Positions 16,803-25,819 of a stretch of DNA of 64,000 bases are shown in pieces; positions within the stretch are counted from its first letter, which is position 1, and every line of letters begins with the position of its first letter. The stretch is taken from positions 24,774 to 88,773 of the forward strand of contig NZ_JAHUWZ010000013.1 of assembly GCF_019218755.1 (NCBI RefSeq). Reading direction: 5' to 3'. The position numbers were made by a program, and so were the translations under genes. This DNA comes from Acidovorax sp. sif1233 (lineage in GTDB: Bacteria; Pseudomonadota; Gammaproteobacteria; Burkholderiales; Burkholderiaceae_C). The notes beneath the pieces are model-generated. The model was given only the letters and a program-made list of their open reading frames with translations, was not told where the DNA came from and did no database searches.

Positions 16803-17858
16803 TCAGGTGTAGCTGGTGGGCAGGTGGGATGGCATGTGCCCGATCACCACGCGGTTTGTGTCCTCGTCCCAGCAGAAGTAGATGCGCATGCAGTACCGTG
16901 GATCTCGGGCGCTCCCCTTGCCAAGGTGCTGGTCCAGAAACCGCCGTCTCCCGCCCAGGCGGATGAAGTACAGGTCGCCCAGCTCGCCGGCAACACTCGG
17001 ATCAACCGAGCCCCCGAAGTCGATCCCCAAGGCGTCGGCCTTCACCTTGAAGGCGTTCCGGTCGGCCTTGCCCGTCTTGACCTCGGTGTACTCGCTGGCC
17101 AGCAACTCCAGGCAGGTGTAGAGGAGGTCCGGGTTCTCAAAGGAACTGCGTTTGGTGGCAGACACAGCCCGCTGCAGGATCGTGATCCGGTGCGCATTCG
17201 CCTCGGCGTACTCGGCAATGTCCTTGAGCCCCCACTTCCGGGCCGCTGGAGCGCTGCCTGAGGCTGCAGGAGGGGCGTCAGCCGGTGAGGGAGGGGTGTA
17301 GGGGCTCTCGCGGGTGAGCGCGGTCTTGCTGAGGGATACGGCCAGGTGCTTCCAGTAGGCAACATCGGCCTCTAGACGTGCAACCATGGCGGCATCATCC
17401 CTGACAGTCGTCACGCCGTTTGGGCTGCTCCCTGCAGCTACAAGCTCGCCGAAAGCTGGATACCGGGCTTCGACTACTTGAGTTTCCACCAGAGGGGCAA
17501 AAACCTCCAACCAGAGGGTATCGAGGAGTTCGATGGCGCTGGCATCGCCCATGCAGAGCCGCCGTCCTGCAACTGGTTGACCGCTGCGCGCGGGCACCAG
17601 GAACACTTCCCAGAGGCTGCGCGAGGTCATATCGGTCACCTGGGCTGCGAACCATGCCCCGGTCGGGTCCGTCCACCACTGCACTTGCAGACGACCCCCG
17701 CACATCGTGCCGATGGTGTCCGGGGCGGGCGGGCGGATGTGCTGATCCTGCTGGCCAAGCCATGTCCAGAAGGATGCGGCCACAGTCTGGTGCTCGCCAG
17801 CCAGGCTGAAAACTTCCCCTTGTCGGCCGACCGTATCGGCATGCGCATACATCTCCAT
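16803..17858 (-). CDS. Hypothetical protein with compact C-terminal domain
   Basis: The 351-residue protein has an unrecognised N-terminal half, a Pro/Ala-rich linker at about 190-210, and a C-terminal domain of about 140 residues. The last stretch (YFIRLGGRRRFLDQHLGKGS, then CMRIYFCWDEDTNRVVIGHM) looks like a small RelE/ParE-like fold, but this is weak. It is cotranscribed with 15692-16792, whose start lies 10 bases downstream. No cognate antitoxin is recognised. Confidence 0.55.
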   Translation of the reverse strand: MEMYAHADTVGRQGEVFSLAGEHQTVAASFWTWLGQQDQHIRPPAPDTIGTMCGGRLQVQWWTDPTGAWFAAQVTDMTSRSLWEVFLVPARSGQPVAGRRLCMGDASAIELLDTLWLEVFAPLVETQVVEARYPAFGELVAAGSSPNGVTTVRDDAAMVARLEADVAYWKHLAVSLSKTALTRESPYTPPSPADAPPAASGSAPAARKWGLKDIAEYAEANAHRITILQRAVSATKRSSFENPDLLYTCLELLASEYTEVKTGKADRNAFKVKADALGIDFGGSVDPSVAGELGDLYFIRLGGRRRFLDQHLGKGSARDPRYCMRIYFCWDEDTNRVVIGHMPSHLPTSYT

Positions 17859-17920
17859 CCTGGGAATTTGACCACGGGATCAGGGCATAAGCCCCATATC
17901 TCTGTGCTCACCTGGCGTCA

Positions 17921-17991
17921 AACCCTACAGGGGGGCAAGAGAGATTTCATGGCCTGCACGCAACGTTTTGCGCTGTACCCCCTATAGGGTT
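17921..17991. repeat. Inverted repeat in an intergenic region
   Basis: AACCCTACAGGGGG (17921-17934) and CCCCCTATAGGGTT (17978-17991) are inverted copies with 13 of 14 positions matching, 43 bases apart. They lie between the divergent genes starting at 17858 (minus strand) and 18053 (plus strand). They may be paired operators or a long hairpin. Confidence 0.45.
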
Positions 17992-18052
17992 ATGAAAAAA
18001 GTTGCTTCATCGGAAAACTGTGTGCATGCATTTCGACGCAACAGGAATCGTC

Positions 18053-18265
18053 ATGAACACTTTTTTGAAACGCCTCCTCACTCGTTTGTTTGGAGATGGG
18101 AAGCCTTTGCTCATCTTCTTTGTCATCGTCGTTGTAGTCAGTTCAGTGGTCATTGATCGCGCGAGCAGTCGTGGCATGAATGTCACGCTGAGCGTGGCCA
18201 ATTTCCTGTCTGTCTCTGCAACGGTCCCGGCCCCCGACGCCAACCCTTCTTCCCAATCACGTTAG
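18053..18265 (+). CDS. Small single-pass membrane protein
   Basis: The 70-residue protein starts MNTFLKRLLTRLFGDGKP, followed by a hydrophobic segment (LLIFFVIVVVVSSVVI) at about residues 19-34. The N-terminus is basic, so it probably lies in the cytoplasm. ACAGGA upstream of ATG 18053 can act as a ribosome binding site; an in-frame start at 18002 lacks one. Its function is unknown. Confidence 0.5.
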   Translation: MNTFLKRLLTRLFGDGKPLLIFFVIVVVVSSVVIDRASSRGMNVTLSVANFLSVSATVPAPDANPSSQSR

Positions 18266-18363
18266 TTTGGCAAGGAGAATATGCCGAGGCTCCAGGCTCC
18301 CACGTAGATCTACAGGGATCGCATACCGTACAGTCCGAACCAGAAAAAGAGTAGGAAGATTTC

Positions 18364-20649
18364 ATGATCAATCGGCCACCCCGTGCGCAAGGACTTGCTG
18401 CCAATATTTCCAATCCTCAAGCAGCAAATCTGGCTCGCCAAATTAACAACGGTGGTGACGTGCGCACCCTGGTGAAGGAAGCCATCGTAGATGCGCAGAT
18501 TCACAAAGACTGGTCTCGCGTTGCCGCTATCGAAAACAGTTTGCTGCGGGTCGATGATCGAACGATAGCTCGGCATTTGGGGGCTGTAGGAACGCGGGCT
18601 GTAGTGTTGAGCCGTACTGATGAAGGGGGGCTTGCCGCTCGAATCCCTGAGGGCTACCAGCACGGCCTGGCATGGCTGGTCTGCCTGTTGTTTGTTCGCT
18701 TGGATTCCGACATAGAGACAGCAAGAGCCATATCGAAATCGTTCTGGAGCAAAGCTCGTGCTGTAGGCGGTTTCGGGGTCGATTGGGGCTCCACACCTTT
18801 GTGTTTTCCGCCATTGGCTTTCGGGGGGCCGTCGCGCATCCTCCTCACTGAGTCAGTAGGTAGGGGTGAAACAAGCTTTCTGTATGAAATCCGGGATTTC
18901 ACTGCCAGATCCGTTTTAGCCCAAGAAAACGCTTCAACCGGGGGCATTACCAGTCTGGCTCATATCCTATGGGGCACAGTGGTGACCGGCACGAATGACC
19001 CACTGGCAGACCTCTTCAACGAGGATATCTGGTGCCCTGGTTTCGACCATCCGGCTTTTGCACCTGAGATGACGCGCTTGCTTGCTGAGGCCTCTACGGG
19101 CTATGACGGCGATACGTTCATTCACCCTGAATGCATGCCAGCTCCGGTCGCAAATGACTTTGCGCGCAGCATGGTGAATGAGCAGGTGATCAGCCAGGTG
19201 ATTGAGGGCAGACTGAAGCCTACGCTAGGCGAGCAGCTCGAAGGCGCATCCGTGCGGATCTCCAAGCTTGTCCCAAATAGCTTGCCATATATGGACCAGT
19301 TGCTGATCTCCATATGGACTCGCGCCAACATTCTGGTGCAGACCCTACGGATACCTCGCACCGGCAATCCACTGGAGGCGGACGCACAGACCATCGCTGA
19401 CTTTTGCCGCGCACAAGGCATCAAGAACGTGTTCATGCCGGAACTGGCCTCGCCGATAGGGGCCAACGACTATCCGGGCTATGCGGTCGGAATGGATGGT
19501 GTTCTTGTGAAGTCCGGTGTTGGCGGCTTGGGCGATGCGTCTTCTTTGATCCAGAGCCTTGACTGGGAAGGCGTTGAGCCTGATAGCGACCTCTCAGGTG
19601 TAGAGAAGCTACCCTTTGTTCTTGTCATCGAGAAGTACGGGGTCATGACCTTGCTCGGACGGCACTACCAGCCTCCACTGTGGCATGCGATCAAGGAGTC
19701 TTTGAGTCGTGCAGGCGATCCGATCGCGCTCATGAAAAAGGACATGGGCCGGTTTTGGCAGGGGGCTCCTGAAGATCTGCCGTGGGCCCTAGATGCCTAT
19801 GAACGTGCGCTACTGCCCGAAAGAGCACATGCCTTGGCTGCTCAGTTCAAACTGAGTGGTGGAGCCGTGGTTCAGGTGACACCGGGGCTCGTGGAGATAC
19901 TGCAGAACACCGATATCGGAGAGGACTGCCCCTCTCAATTTCTGCAGGGTGGATTTGATGTGATGTATCTGGTTTTCCGGGTACCCGCGCAGGCGTATTC
20001 CGAGGAGAGCGATGATGACGATGCCGACGAGGTGTTCCTGATCGACGGAGTGCTGGTCCAGCGCTGGGAAGAAGCAGGGGTACAGCACCTGCAGCTCGAC
20101 GGATTCATCACACGCGGCCCGGTTGATGGATCAGACCCATTTCTGACTGAAGTGGCTACTCTGAACGTGGTGGTCGGTGAAACGTCCACCTTGGCGGACC
20201 TCTACAGCCAGATGGACCTTGCAGACGGGGTACTGAAGCAGGCGCTTGACCTGTACGCGGGGGTGATGCTCTACATGAACTCGCGCGATGCGCGAGTGCA
20301 GCGCAAGGACGAGCATGCTGAGGCTGCAGCTGCTCTGGCAGCACTCAATCGCAAGAAGAGGCGCAAGGAGCACTATCAGCGGCTCAACTCAAGTGTGGAT
20401 GCGATTCATGTCGGGCCCGAGACGGTCTCTGCTGAAGGAGAGGGTTTAAAACTCGCTCACGGGCGCCATGGCGTGAAGCCTCACTACCGTCGCGGTTTCG
20501 TGCGGTTCAATCAGCGTTTCGGCAAGGGGCGCTTGCAGACTCGGCCTGTGCTGATCCCCCCAGTCCTGGTCAATGCGCACAAGCTCGCCGGGGACTCTCC
20601 GGGCAAAAAACAGTATGTGGTCGGCTCAAGCCGCACCGACGAAAAGTAG
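18364..20649 (+). CDS. Large hypothetical protein, 761 aa
   Basis: I recognise no family for this protein. It has an acidic cluster near residue 545 (EESDDDDADEVF), an Ala-rich basic stretch at about 650-680, and a C-terminal motif PHYRRGFVRFNQRFGKGR followed by RPVLIPPVLVN. That C-terminal pattern appears in many small phage and plasmid proteins and looks nucleic-acid-binding. The start has GAGTAGGAAG upstream. A ProQ/FinO gene begins 25 bases after its stop, so an RNA-related role is possible. Confidence 0.6.
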   Translation: MINRPPRAQGLAANISNPQAANLARQINNGGDVRTLVKEAIVDAQIHKDWSRVAAIENSLLRVDDRTIARHLGAVGTRAVVLSRTDEGGLAARIPEGYQHGLAWLVCLLFVRLDSDIETARAISKSFWSKARAVGGFGVDWGSTPLCFPPLAFGGPSRILLTESVGRGETSFLYEIRDFTARSVLAQENASTGGITSLAHILWGTVVTGTNDPLADLFNEDIWCPGFDHPAFAPEMTRLLAEASTGYDGDTFIHPECMPAPVANDFARSMVNEQVISQVIEGRLKPTLGEQLEGASVRISKLVPNSLPYMDQLLISIWTRANILVQTLRIPRTGNPLEADAQTIADFCRAQGIKNVFMPELASPIGANDYPGYAVGMDGVLVKSGVGGLGDASSLIQSLDWEGVEPDSDLSGVEKLPFVLVIEKYGVMTLLGRHYQPPLWHAIKESLSRAGDPIALMKKDMGRFWQGAPEDLPWALDAYERALLPERAHALAAQFKLSGGAVVQVTPGLVEILQNTDIGEDCPSQFLQGGFDVMYLVFRVPAQAYSEESDDDDADEVFLIDGVLVQRWEEAGVQHLQLDGFITRGPVDGSDPFLTEVATLNVVVGETSTLADLYSQMDLADGVLKQALDLYAGVMLYMNSRDARVQRKDEHAEAAAALAALNRKKRRKEHYQRLNSSVDAIHVGPETVSAEGEGLKLAHGRHGVKPHYRRGFVRFNQRFGKGRLQTRPVLIPPVLVNAHKLAGDSPGKKQYVVGSSRTDEK

Positions 20650-20674
20650 GCCATTCGACAATGTTGGGAGCGCC

Positions 20675-21205
20675 ATGATCGCGGAATCGGCAGAAATTCA
20701 GTCCATCCGGGTAGGGGAAACCGCCGTCGCACGGGAGGTAGCCGCTTTGTGGCCAAACCTGTTCGGCCCCGGTGTTTTTGTGCCACTGAAAATCGGCATC
20801 GACAAGATCCTGGCCATCGACGCCCAGCGCAGGGGCTCCGAATTGACGCGTGCGAAGATCCGGATTTTCCTCGGCTGGCATGTTCGAAGGCCCCTGTACC
20901 TAGCGGCCGTGATGCAGGGGGGGCCTCGCCACAGCATCAACGGCGCGGCCGAGAACGCTCGGACAGTTACTACGGCCAACGCTGCATATGCGCATGAGAA
21001 GTTGCAGGTCCTGTTGGAACGCAACGATCTTCCGTCCACTGAGGATTTGGACGGCGAAGAAGGCATGGCCTGGTGGAACGCGCTGGATCGCCGGGAGAAG
21101 GCGAAGTGGATGAAGGCCGCTGGTGATACTGGCGTTGCTGCCGATGCCTGGAACGCTTTCAAATTGGCCCTTTCCGCCCTCAGCGATCCCGCTGAGCGTG
21201 CTTGA
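20675..21205 (+). CDS. ProQ/FinO-domain RNA-binding protein
   Basis: This 176-residue protein has a ProQ/FinO domain, an RNA-binding fold that holds the 3' ends and stems of small RNAs. It shows LFGPGVFVPLKIGIDKILAI, then LTRAKIRIFLGWHVRRPLYL and GGPRHSINGA, which match the conserved core. FinO on plasmids controls transfer through antisense RNA, and mobile elements often carry such proteins. ATG 20675 gives a normal start; the frame is open upstream to 20573 without a good ribosome binding site. The linked unknown and CBS-like genes may be its partners. Confidence 0.8.
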   Translation: MIAESAEIQSIRVGETAVAREVAALWPNLFGPGVFVPLKIGIDKILAIDAQRRGSELTRAKIRIFLGWHVRRPLYLAAVMQGGPRHSINGAAENARTVTTANAAYAHEKLQVLLERNDLPSTEDLDGEEGMAWWNALDRREKAKWMKAAGDTGVAADAWNAFKLALSALSDPAERA

Positions 21206-21214
21206 AATGGCCCG

Positions 21215-22021
21215 ATGGCAGGATCTCCCCCCTCCGGCGCAGTGCCAGCAGTGATCGACTTTCAGCCGCGCGAGCGACTGTTCTATCGAGACCGTCTTCG
21301 CTCTGCGCGTTACGCTGCCCTGGAAGATGCCGAAGGCTTCGAGGAGATTTGCTTTGCTCTGGAAGCTCTTGGGCTTCGACTTCTTGGCAAACAGGAAGCG
21401 CTGGGGCTCTACAGGGACCAAATCGCTCTGCAGGCGAACAGAGCGCTCGTCTTTTCTGAACTCCCCGGCGCCTTCCCGCTGCGTTTCAAGTCCTTTGGGG
21501 CTCTTTTCTCGATTGTTCAGGCCGCGCGCAACGACGCCATGCACACGGGCTCCTACGCGCGCCATGCAACCCAGGCTGCAATCGAGTTGTGTATTGGTTT
21601 GGAGGAGGCCCTGATGGCTGGTGTAGAGCGAACGGTGGAGAACCTCATGGTCTCCTCACCCGTTGCCGTGGAATCCTGGCAACCGGTGGCGCACGCGCGG
21701 CAACTCATGCTGATGCACTCGTTTTCGTTCCTGCCGGTGCGGTTGGACGGGGCCTGGTGTCTGGTGTCGGAATTGGGGCTCGCCAAGTACCTCAGCGAAG
21801 GACCCCGGAAAACCCGCCTGTGCGAGTCCATCGCGGCCGCAAGGAGCAACGGCATGCAGGTGCGCGAAATCGCGCCCGAGGAGCTTCTCAGGGCGGGAAT
21901 GACCGTTGCTGATGTGCTGGCCGGTGCACAGGTGCAGGATGGGCCGATGCTGTGGCTTGTCGTGGACCAGCGCCAGCCTGACCACTTGGCTGGAGTGCTC
22001 TCACCGTTCGAGCTGATGTAG
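21215..22021 (+). CDS. CBS-domain-like protein
   Basis: This 268-residue protein has a C-terminal region resembling a CBS pair: ENLMVSSPVAVESWQPVAHA, then HSFSFLPVRLDGAWCLVSE. Its N-terminal 130 residues look helical. CBS pairs bind adenosyl nucleotides and regulate attached or partner proteins. It follows the ProQ-like gene by 9 bases, suggesting one operon. The downstream gene runs in the opposite direction. Confidence 0.55.
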   Translation: MAGSPPSGAVPAVIDFQPRERLFYRDRLRSARYAALEDAEGFEEICFALEALGLRLLGKQEALGLYRDQIALQANRALVFSELPGAFPLRFKSFGALFSIVQAARNDAMHTGSYARHATQAAIELCIGLEEALMAGVERTVENLMVSSPVAVESWQPVAHARQLMLMHSFSFLPVRLDGAWCLVSELGLAKYLSEGPRKTRLCESIAAARSNGMQVREIAPEELLRAGMTVADVLAGAQVQDGPMLWLVVDQRQPDHLAGVLSPFELM

Positions 22022-22072
22022 ACCTGTTCATCCGAGGTAGGGAGCTGGCTGGCCCATTACCCACCCAAGGCT

Positions 22073-24865
22073 TTACCTTGTGTCACCACCTGCCTGTAAA
22101 TACTTCTCGAAAAGGTACTGGACACGACTGGTGTCTGCTGACCCGCCCTTGTATCCGTATGCTGCATCGACTGCACGATCCAGCGCCGCGTGTGCCGCAA
22201 CAAGATCAGTCGGCATTGATGCAAGGTTGTAGAGTTGGGCAAGGGTGCTATCCGGGTATCTCGCCCTTGCGTCAAGAACCTCCTGTGCCGCCATCTCAAT
22301 TGCCTGCTGCTTTTTGGTAGTGAGCTTCTCTGGCCAAGGAAAGTTGTTGTACACGATGTCCTTGGAGTAGCGGTATCGGCTTTCAAGGCGTCCGCAAACT
22401 GCCCGCATCCAAGCGTTGTGGGCGCTACTAGACAAGACACCAAAGTGGTACATGGAAGCGTCAGGGACGGTCATGAGCAGATCGCTCGCAAGAATGTCCG
22501 GCGACAGAATTCCAATGGGAATGAATCTTCGCTTCTCTGACGAAACTTTGGGAACCACCAAGTAGCTGCGTTCAGGGAAGAACTCCACATGAAATCGCCG
22601 AGGTGTTGCGGCTAATGCAATCGTGGGCCCGCTACCGCTTTTCTCTCGGAATGCGCGAACGGCCTCAGTCCGCTTGCGACATTCAGGAAGCGCAGCCAAC
22701 TGGTTTGGCGTTGCATCCTTGAGCAGAAGGCACCAGCGCTCAATCCCGTTGAGAAATTCATCTGACCCTAGCCAGCGCCTGAAATATGGGGCGCTACCGG
22801 GTTCCTTCGCAATAAAGGCGTCTTTCTGTTCCGGCGTGAAGAGATAGTTCCCATCATCAATCGGCTTGTTGCCGATACCCATAGCGGGGACTGCGCTCAA
22901 TGGAGTTGATCGGCGCTTTAGCACTACATCTGGGGCATCCACCAAGTAGGGGTTGATGCGCTTCACGAGTTGGACTTGAGCCTCTGCCGCCTTGATGTTG
23001 GAGCCGTATTCGAATAGACGTGGTTGCTCTGTGGGTTGCATTCCGAAGCCCACAATGATGCAGTGGACGGCGGCTACTCCGCGCCCTTCGTTGCTCCACT
23101 GGAAGGTGCGGTGCGCAAAGTGAATCTGAATCCCCTGCTCCAGAAGCAGAGGCCACAGCACGCCTACCTGCTCTCCCTGGCAAATGCTGTTCGTGGAGAC
23201 AAGAGAAGTGCGCACCAAGGGGTTCTTGCGCATGTAGCGAGCGGCCAGCACATGCCAACAGGCCACAAAATCCAATAAGCCGAAGCTCGGCACTCCGTTC
23301 ATGACTCTGGCGACATCTTCCTTCTGCTTAGGTTTGAGGTACTTGGCCCCCACAAACGGCGGATTACCTACGATGTACGTGCATTCAGCAGCAGGCAGGA
23401 CATCCTCCCAGTCCACCTGGAGCGCGTTGCCATGGCGGATATGGGGGCTGTGCACAAGAGGAACGCTAGGTCGTGTGCTACCAAAGCGGTCAGCTGCTTC
23501 CAGATTCAGTTGGTGGTCCGTAATCCACATGGCTACCTGGGCAATATGAGCCGCACTCTCGTCAATTTCGATGCCAAAGAACTGCTCCACGCTCACCCGG
23601 ATCATGGTGCTGATATCCAGCAGACCTTTGCTCTGCCCGCCCTTGCTGAACAGACGGTCAATCAAGTCCAGTTCAAGGCGCCGCAGTTCGCGGTAGGCGA
23701 TAACCAAGAAGTTCCCGCATCCGCATGCTGGGTCGAAAACGCGAACTGATGGCAACTTGTCGTAGAGGGCCTGCAGCTTGGGGCGGCTGGTACCAGCGGC
23801 GCTTAGTTGGTCGCGCAGACTATCCATGAAGAGTGGATTGATGGCCCGCAGGATGTTGCGCTCCGAGGTGTAATGAGCGCCCAGCTCGCGGCGCTTGGCT
23901 CCCTTTTTCTTTTTCTTGGTATTGGCGCCATCCAGCTCCTCTTTTTCCTCCTGCCCCTCGTCCTCCTGGTCTAGCACCCCTTGGAACATGGCACCGAAGA
24001 TGGCTGGGGAAATCTTCGACCAATCCAGTCGAACACATTCCAGCAGGAGCGCGCGAAGGGTGCTATCGAACGCAGGGATACCTGAACGCTCTGAGAAAAG
24101 TTGCCCATTGATGTACTCGAAGGCCCGGAGATCCTCATCGAGCAGGGTGCTGCGTTTCTTGACCGGAGTGTCGAGTACCGCGAAAAGCTCACTGAGCTGC
24201 GATCCAACATCCTTACCGTCCTCCCGCGTACCCTCCATGAGACGCCGGAACAGACTGTTGTCCCCAAAGATGGCCGTGTCGTCCGCGAACAGGCAAAACA
24301 GCAGGCGCGTGAGGAAGATTTCCAGGTCTCGGCCTATGAAGTTGCTCTTGAGCAGCGCCTCATGGAGCGCGGCCATTTTCTCGGCCGCGCGACGGTCTGC
24401 CTCGCTCTCCTCGGTGATCTCTGGGGCTGCGTCACCCACCAGGAAACGGAACCATTCAGCACGTTTGGCCAGCTCTGGCAGCAGGCATGAGTGCGACCTG
24501 TCCTGGGTCAGGTCGAACAGGATGAACTGGTTGAAGTCGTGCAGCAAGACGTAGCGGGGCTGGTCTTGTGGTGGGCATGCCCATCGGTATTCTTCAGCCT
24601 GCGCGCGGGCCTTCTTGAGGTCCTTTCCAAGGCTTTTGCCCTCGATGATCACCTTGCCGGGAATGAACCCATCCATGAAACCGTGAGAGCCGTCGCGCAT
24701 GGTCAGCCTGAACTCACGGCTGTATTGATGCGGATGGACGCCGAAGCACGCCAGGAACTGTGCAGTGAAGAGCTTCTCGTCGGCCTTTTCGCTAGTGGTG
24801 CCGGCCCATTGGTGTGCAAAGGCAGAAAGGCGCTTACGCAGTTCGTTCGTGGTGATCTTCGCCAT
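22073..24865 (-). CDS. Type IIL (MmeI-like) restriction-modification enzyme
   Basis: The 930-residue protein joins restriction and N6-adenine methylation in one chain, as MmeI (919 residues) does. The nuclease triad is Asp65, Glu75 and Lys77 (GFMDGFIPGKVIIEGKS), with the same D-X9-EXK spacing as MmeI. Methyltransferase motif I is DPACGCGN at 378-385, and motif IV NPPF is at 501-504. The C-terminal part is expected to be the target recognition domain. ATG 24865 follows GAGGGAACCTG. The enzyme should methylate one strand and cut at a fixed distance, as known for the family. The site is not predictable here. Confidence 0.85.
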   Translation of the reverse strand: MAKITTNELRKRLSAFAHQWAGTTSEKADEKLFTAQFLACFGVHPHQYSREFRLTMRDGSHGFMDGFIPGKVIIEGKSLGKDLKKARAQAEEYRWACPPQDQPRYVLLHDFNQFILFDLTQDRSHSCLLPELAKRAEWFRFLVGDAAPEITEESEADRRAAEKMAALHEALLKSNFIGRDLEIFLTRLLFCLFADDTAIFGDNSLFRRLMEGTREDGKDVGSQLSELFAVLDTPVKKRSTLLDEDLRAFEYINGQLFSERSGIPAFDSTLRALLLECVRLDWSKISPAIFGAMFQGVLDQEDEGQEEKEELDGANTKKKKKGAKRRELGAHYTSERNILRAINPLFMDSLRDQLSAAGTSRPKLQALYDKLPSVRVFDPACGCGNFLVIAYRELRRLELDLIDRLFSKGGQSKGLLDISTMIRVSVEQFFGIEIDESAAHIAQVAMWITDHQLNLEAADRFGSTRPSVPLVHSPHIRHGNALQVDWEDVLPAAECTYIVGNPPFVGAKYLKPKQKEDVARVMNGVPSFGLLDFVACWHVLAARYMRKNPLVRTSLVSTNSICQGEQVGVLWPLLLEQGIQIHFAHRTFQWSNEGRGVAAVHCIIVGFGMQPTEQPRLFEYGSNIKAAEAQVQLVKRINPYLVDAPDVVLKRRSTPLSAVPAMGIGNKPIDDGNYLFTPEQKDAFIAKEPGSAPYFRRWLGSDEFLNGIERWCLLLKDATPNQLAALPECRKRTEAVRAFREKSGSGPTIALAATPRRFHVEFFPERSYLVVPKVSSEKRRFIPIGILSPDILASDLLMTVPDASMYHFGVLSSSAHNAWMRAVCGRLESRYRYSKDIVYNNFPWPEKLTTKKQQAIEMAAQEVLDARARYPDSTLAQLYNLASMPTDLVAAHAALDRAVDAAYGYKGGSADTSRVQYLFEKYLQAGGDTR

Positions 24866-24981
24866 CAGGTTCCCTCGTGTCCGGTGTGGTGCTATTTCGT
24901 GCATCGAATCGTGCACCATTCTCACCCACGGATAAGGGGCACACCCTCTCAAGCCCTTTCGTTCTGCCTCGCCTGGCTCAA

Positions 24982-25323
24982 TCAGGTGGGAAGCATGGCT
25001 CGAATGTGCACGGCGGCGCTTTCCTCTGTTTCTTTCGGGGGGTAGGCATCTGCAATGGACGCACACTGTTCAACCACTGCCTGGGTATATGCGAGAAGTT
25101 CGGGGCTCATTGACTGCCCCGCCCCGAGCAAGCCGCACTCGCGGGCCATCTCTTCGAGGTCTTCAACACCCACGGCCTCTGTCCTGTGTATCCAGTCCTT
25201 CACACCGGGCTCCTTGTATCTGGGGTGCTTCGCATTGTGGAGCGTTCGAGGGTTCCAAGCTACTGGTACCCGCGAAGATGAGGCGCTGTTGCTAGCGACT
25301 ATGACCAAGCTCGCGAATCGCAA
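24982..25323 (-). CDS. Possible small protein or fragment
   Basis: This is a weak candidate of up to 113 codons in the 636-base gap between the restriction enzyme and hipB. The last 65 residues look protein-like (VGVEDLEEMARECGLLGAGQ, then MSPELLAYTQAVVEQCASIA) and resemble short phage-associated proteins. The first 45 residues do not, so the start is uncertain and it may be a truncated gene. The rest of the gap holds the hipB operator repeats. Confidence 0.35.
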   Translation of the reverse strand: MRFASLVIVASNSASSSRVPVAWNPRTLHNAKHPRYKEPGVKDWIHRTEAVGVEDLEEMARECGLLGAGQSMSPELLAYTQAVVEQCASIADAYPPKETEESAAVHIRAMLPT

Positions 25324-25489
25324 CGCTCGCTTCGAAGTTAACCCTTAACAGTCTCAGGGATCTGCGATCTAAGGGTACGTTTAGTTTTTGGGGAATCCAC
25401 CTCGGCAAAGCATAGAAAACGAATAGCTCGTTGCGATTGGCTTGTGTCCTGGTTCATAATGCCTTAAATCTAAGCGCTCATTGCGATTC
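25316..25489. promoter_or_regulatory. TTGCGATT repeats upstream of hipBA
   Basis: Two direct copies of GCTCrTTGCGATT (25427-25439 and 25477-25489) are 50 bp apart, about five helical turns. A third, inverted AATCGCAA is at 25316-25323. The second direct copy lies 12 bases from the hipB ATG. This is the position expected for a HipB operator, but the half-site differs from that of E. coli hipBA. Confidence 0.45.
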
Positions 25490-25501
25490 AGGAGTGTGTC
25501 C

Positions 25502-25819
25502 ATGCAGATAGAGGTATCGTCAGTCGAAAGCGTGGGTGTGGCCATCCGGGCTATGCGTAAGGTCCACAGTATCCGGCAGGATGATGTGCCGGGGGTAAGC
25601 CATATGTTCCTGCGCGACCTGGAGAAGGGCAAAGACACAGTTCAGTTCGGTCTGGTGCTCAAGGTGCTCGACGAGCTGGGCATCCGAATGGTGTTGGAGG
25701 TGCCGGAATCGCAGGCCTACGATTTGAGGCAGGCTGTAGAGCACTTTTTGCCAAAAACAAACTTGATTCTCATTTCCAGCAGCGAGAACAATATGGTGCT
25801 CAAAAAGGTGCGTGAATGA
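25502..25819 (+). CDS. hipB: HipB-like antitoxin and repressor
   Basis: The 105-residue protein has an XRE-type helix-turn-helix over about residues 12-60 (VAIRAMRKVHSIRQDDVPGV, then FLRDLEKGKDTVQFGLVLK). It ends with a charged tail, and overlaps the kinase gene by four bases. HipB binds HipA and represses the operon. The repeated TTGCGATT upstream are candidate binding sites. The assignment rests on the HTH and the linked hipA. Confidence 0.8.
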   Translation: MQIEVSSVESVGVAIRAMRKVHSIRQDDVPGVSHMFLRDLEKGKDTVQFGLVLKVLDELGIRMVLEVPESQAYDLRQAVEHFLPKTNLILISSSENNMVLKKVRE

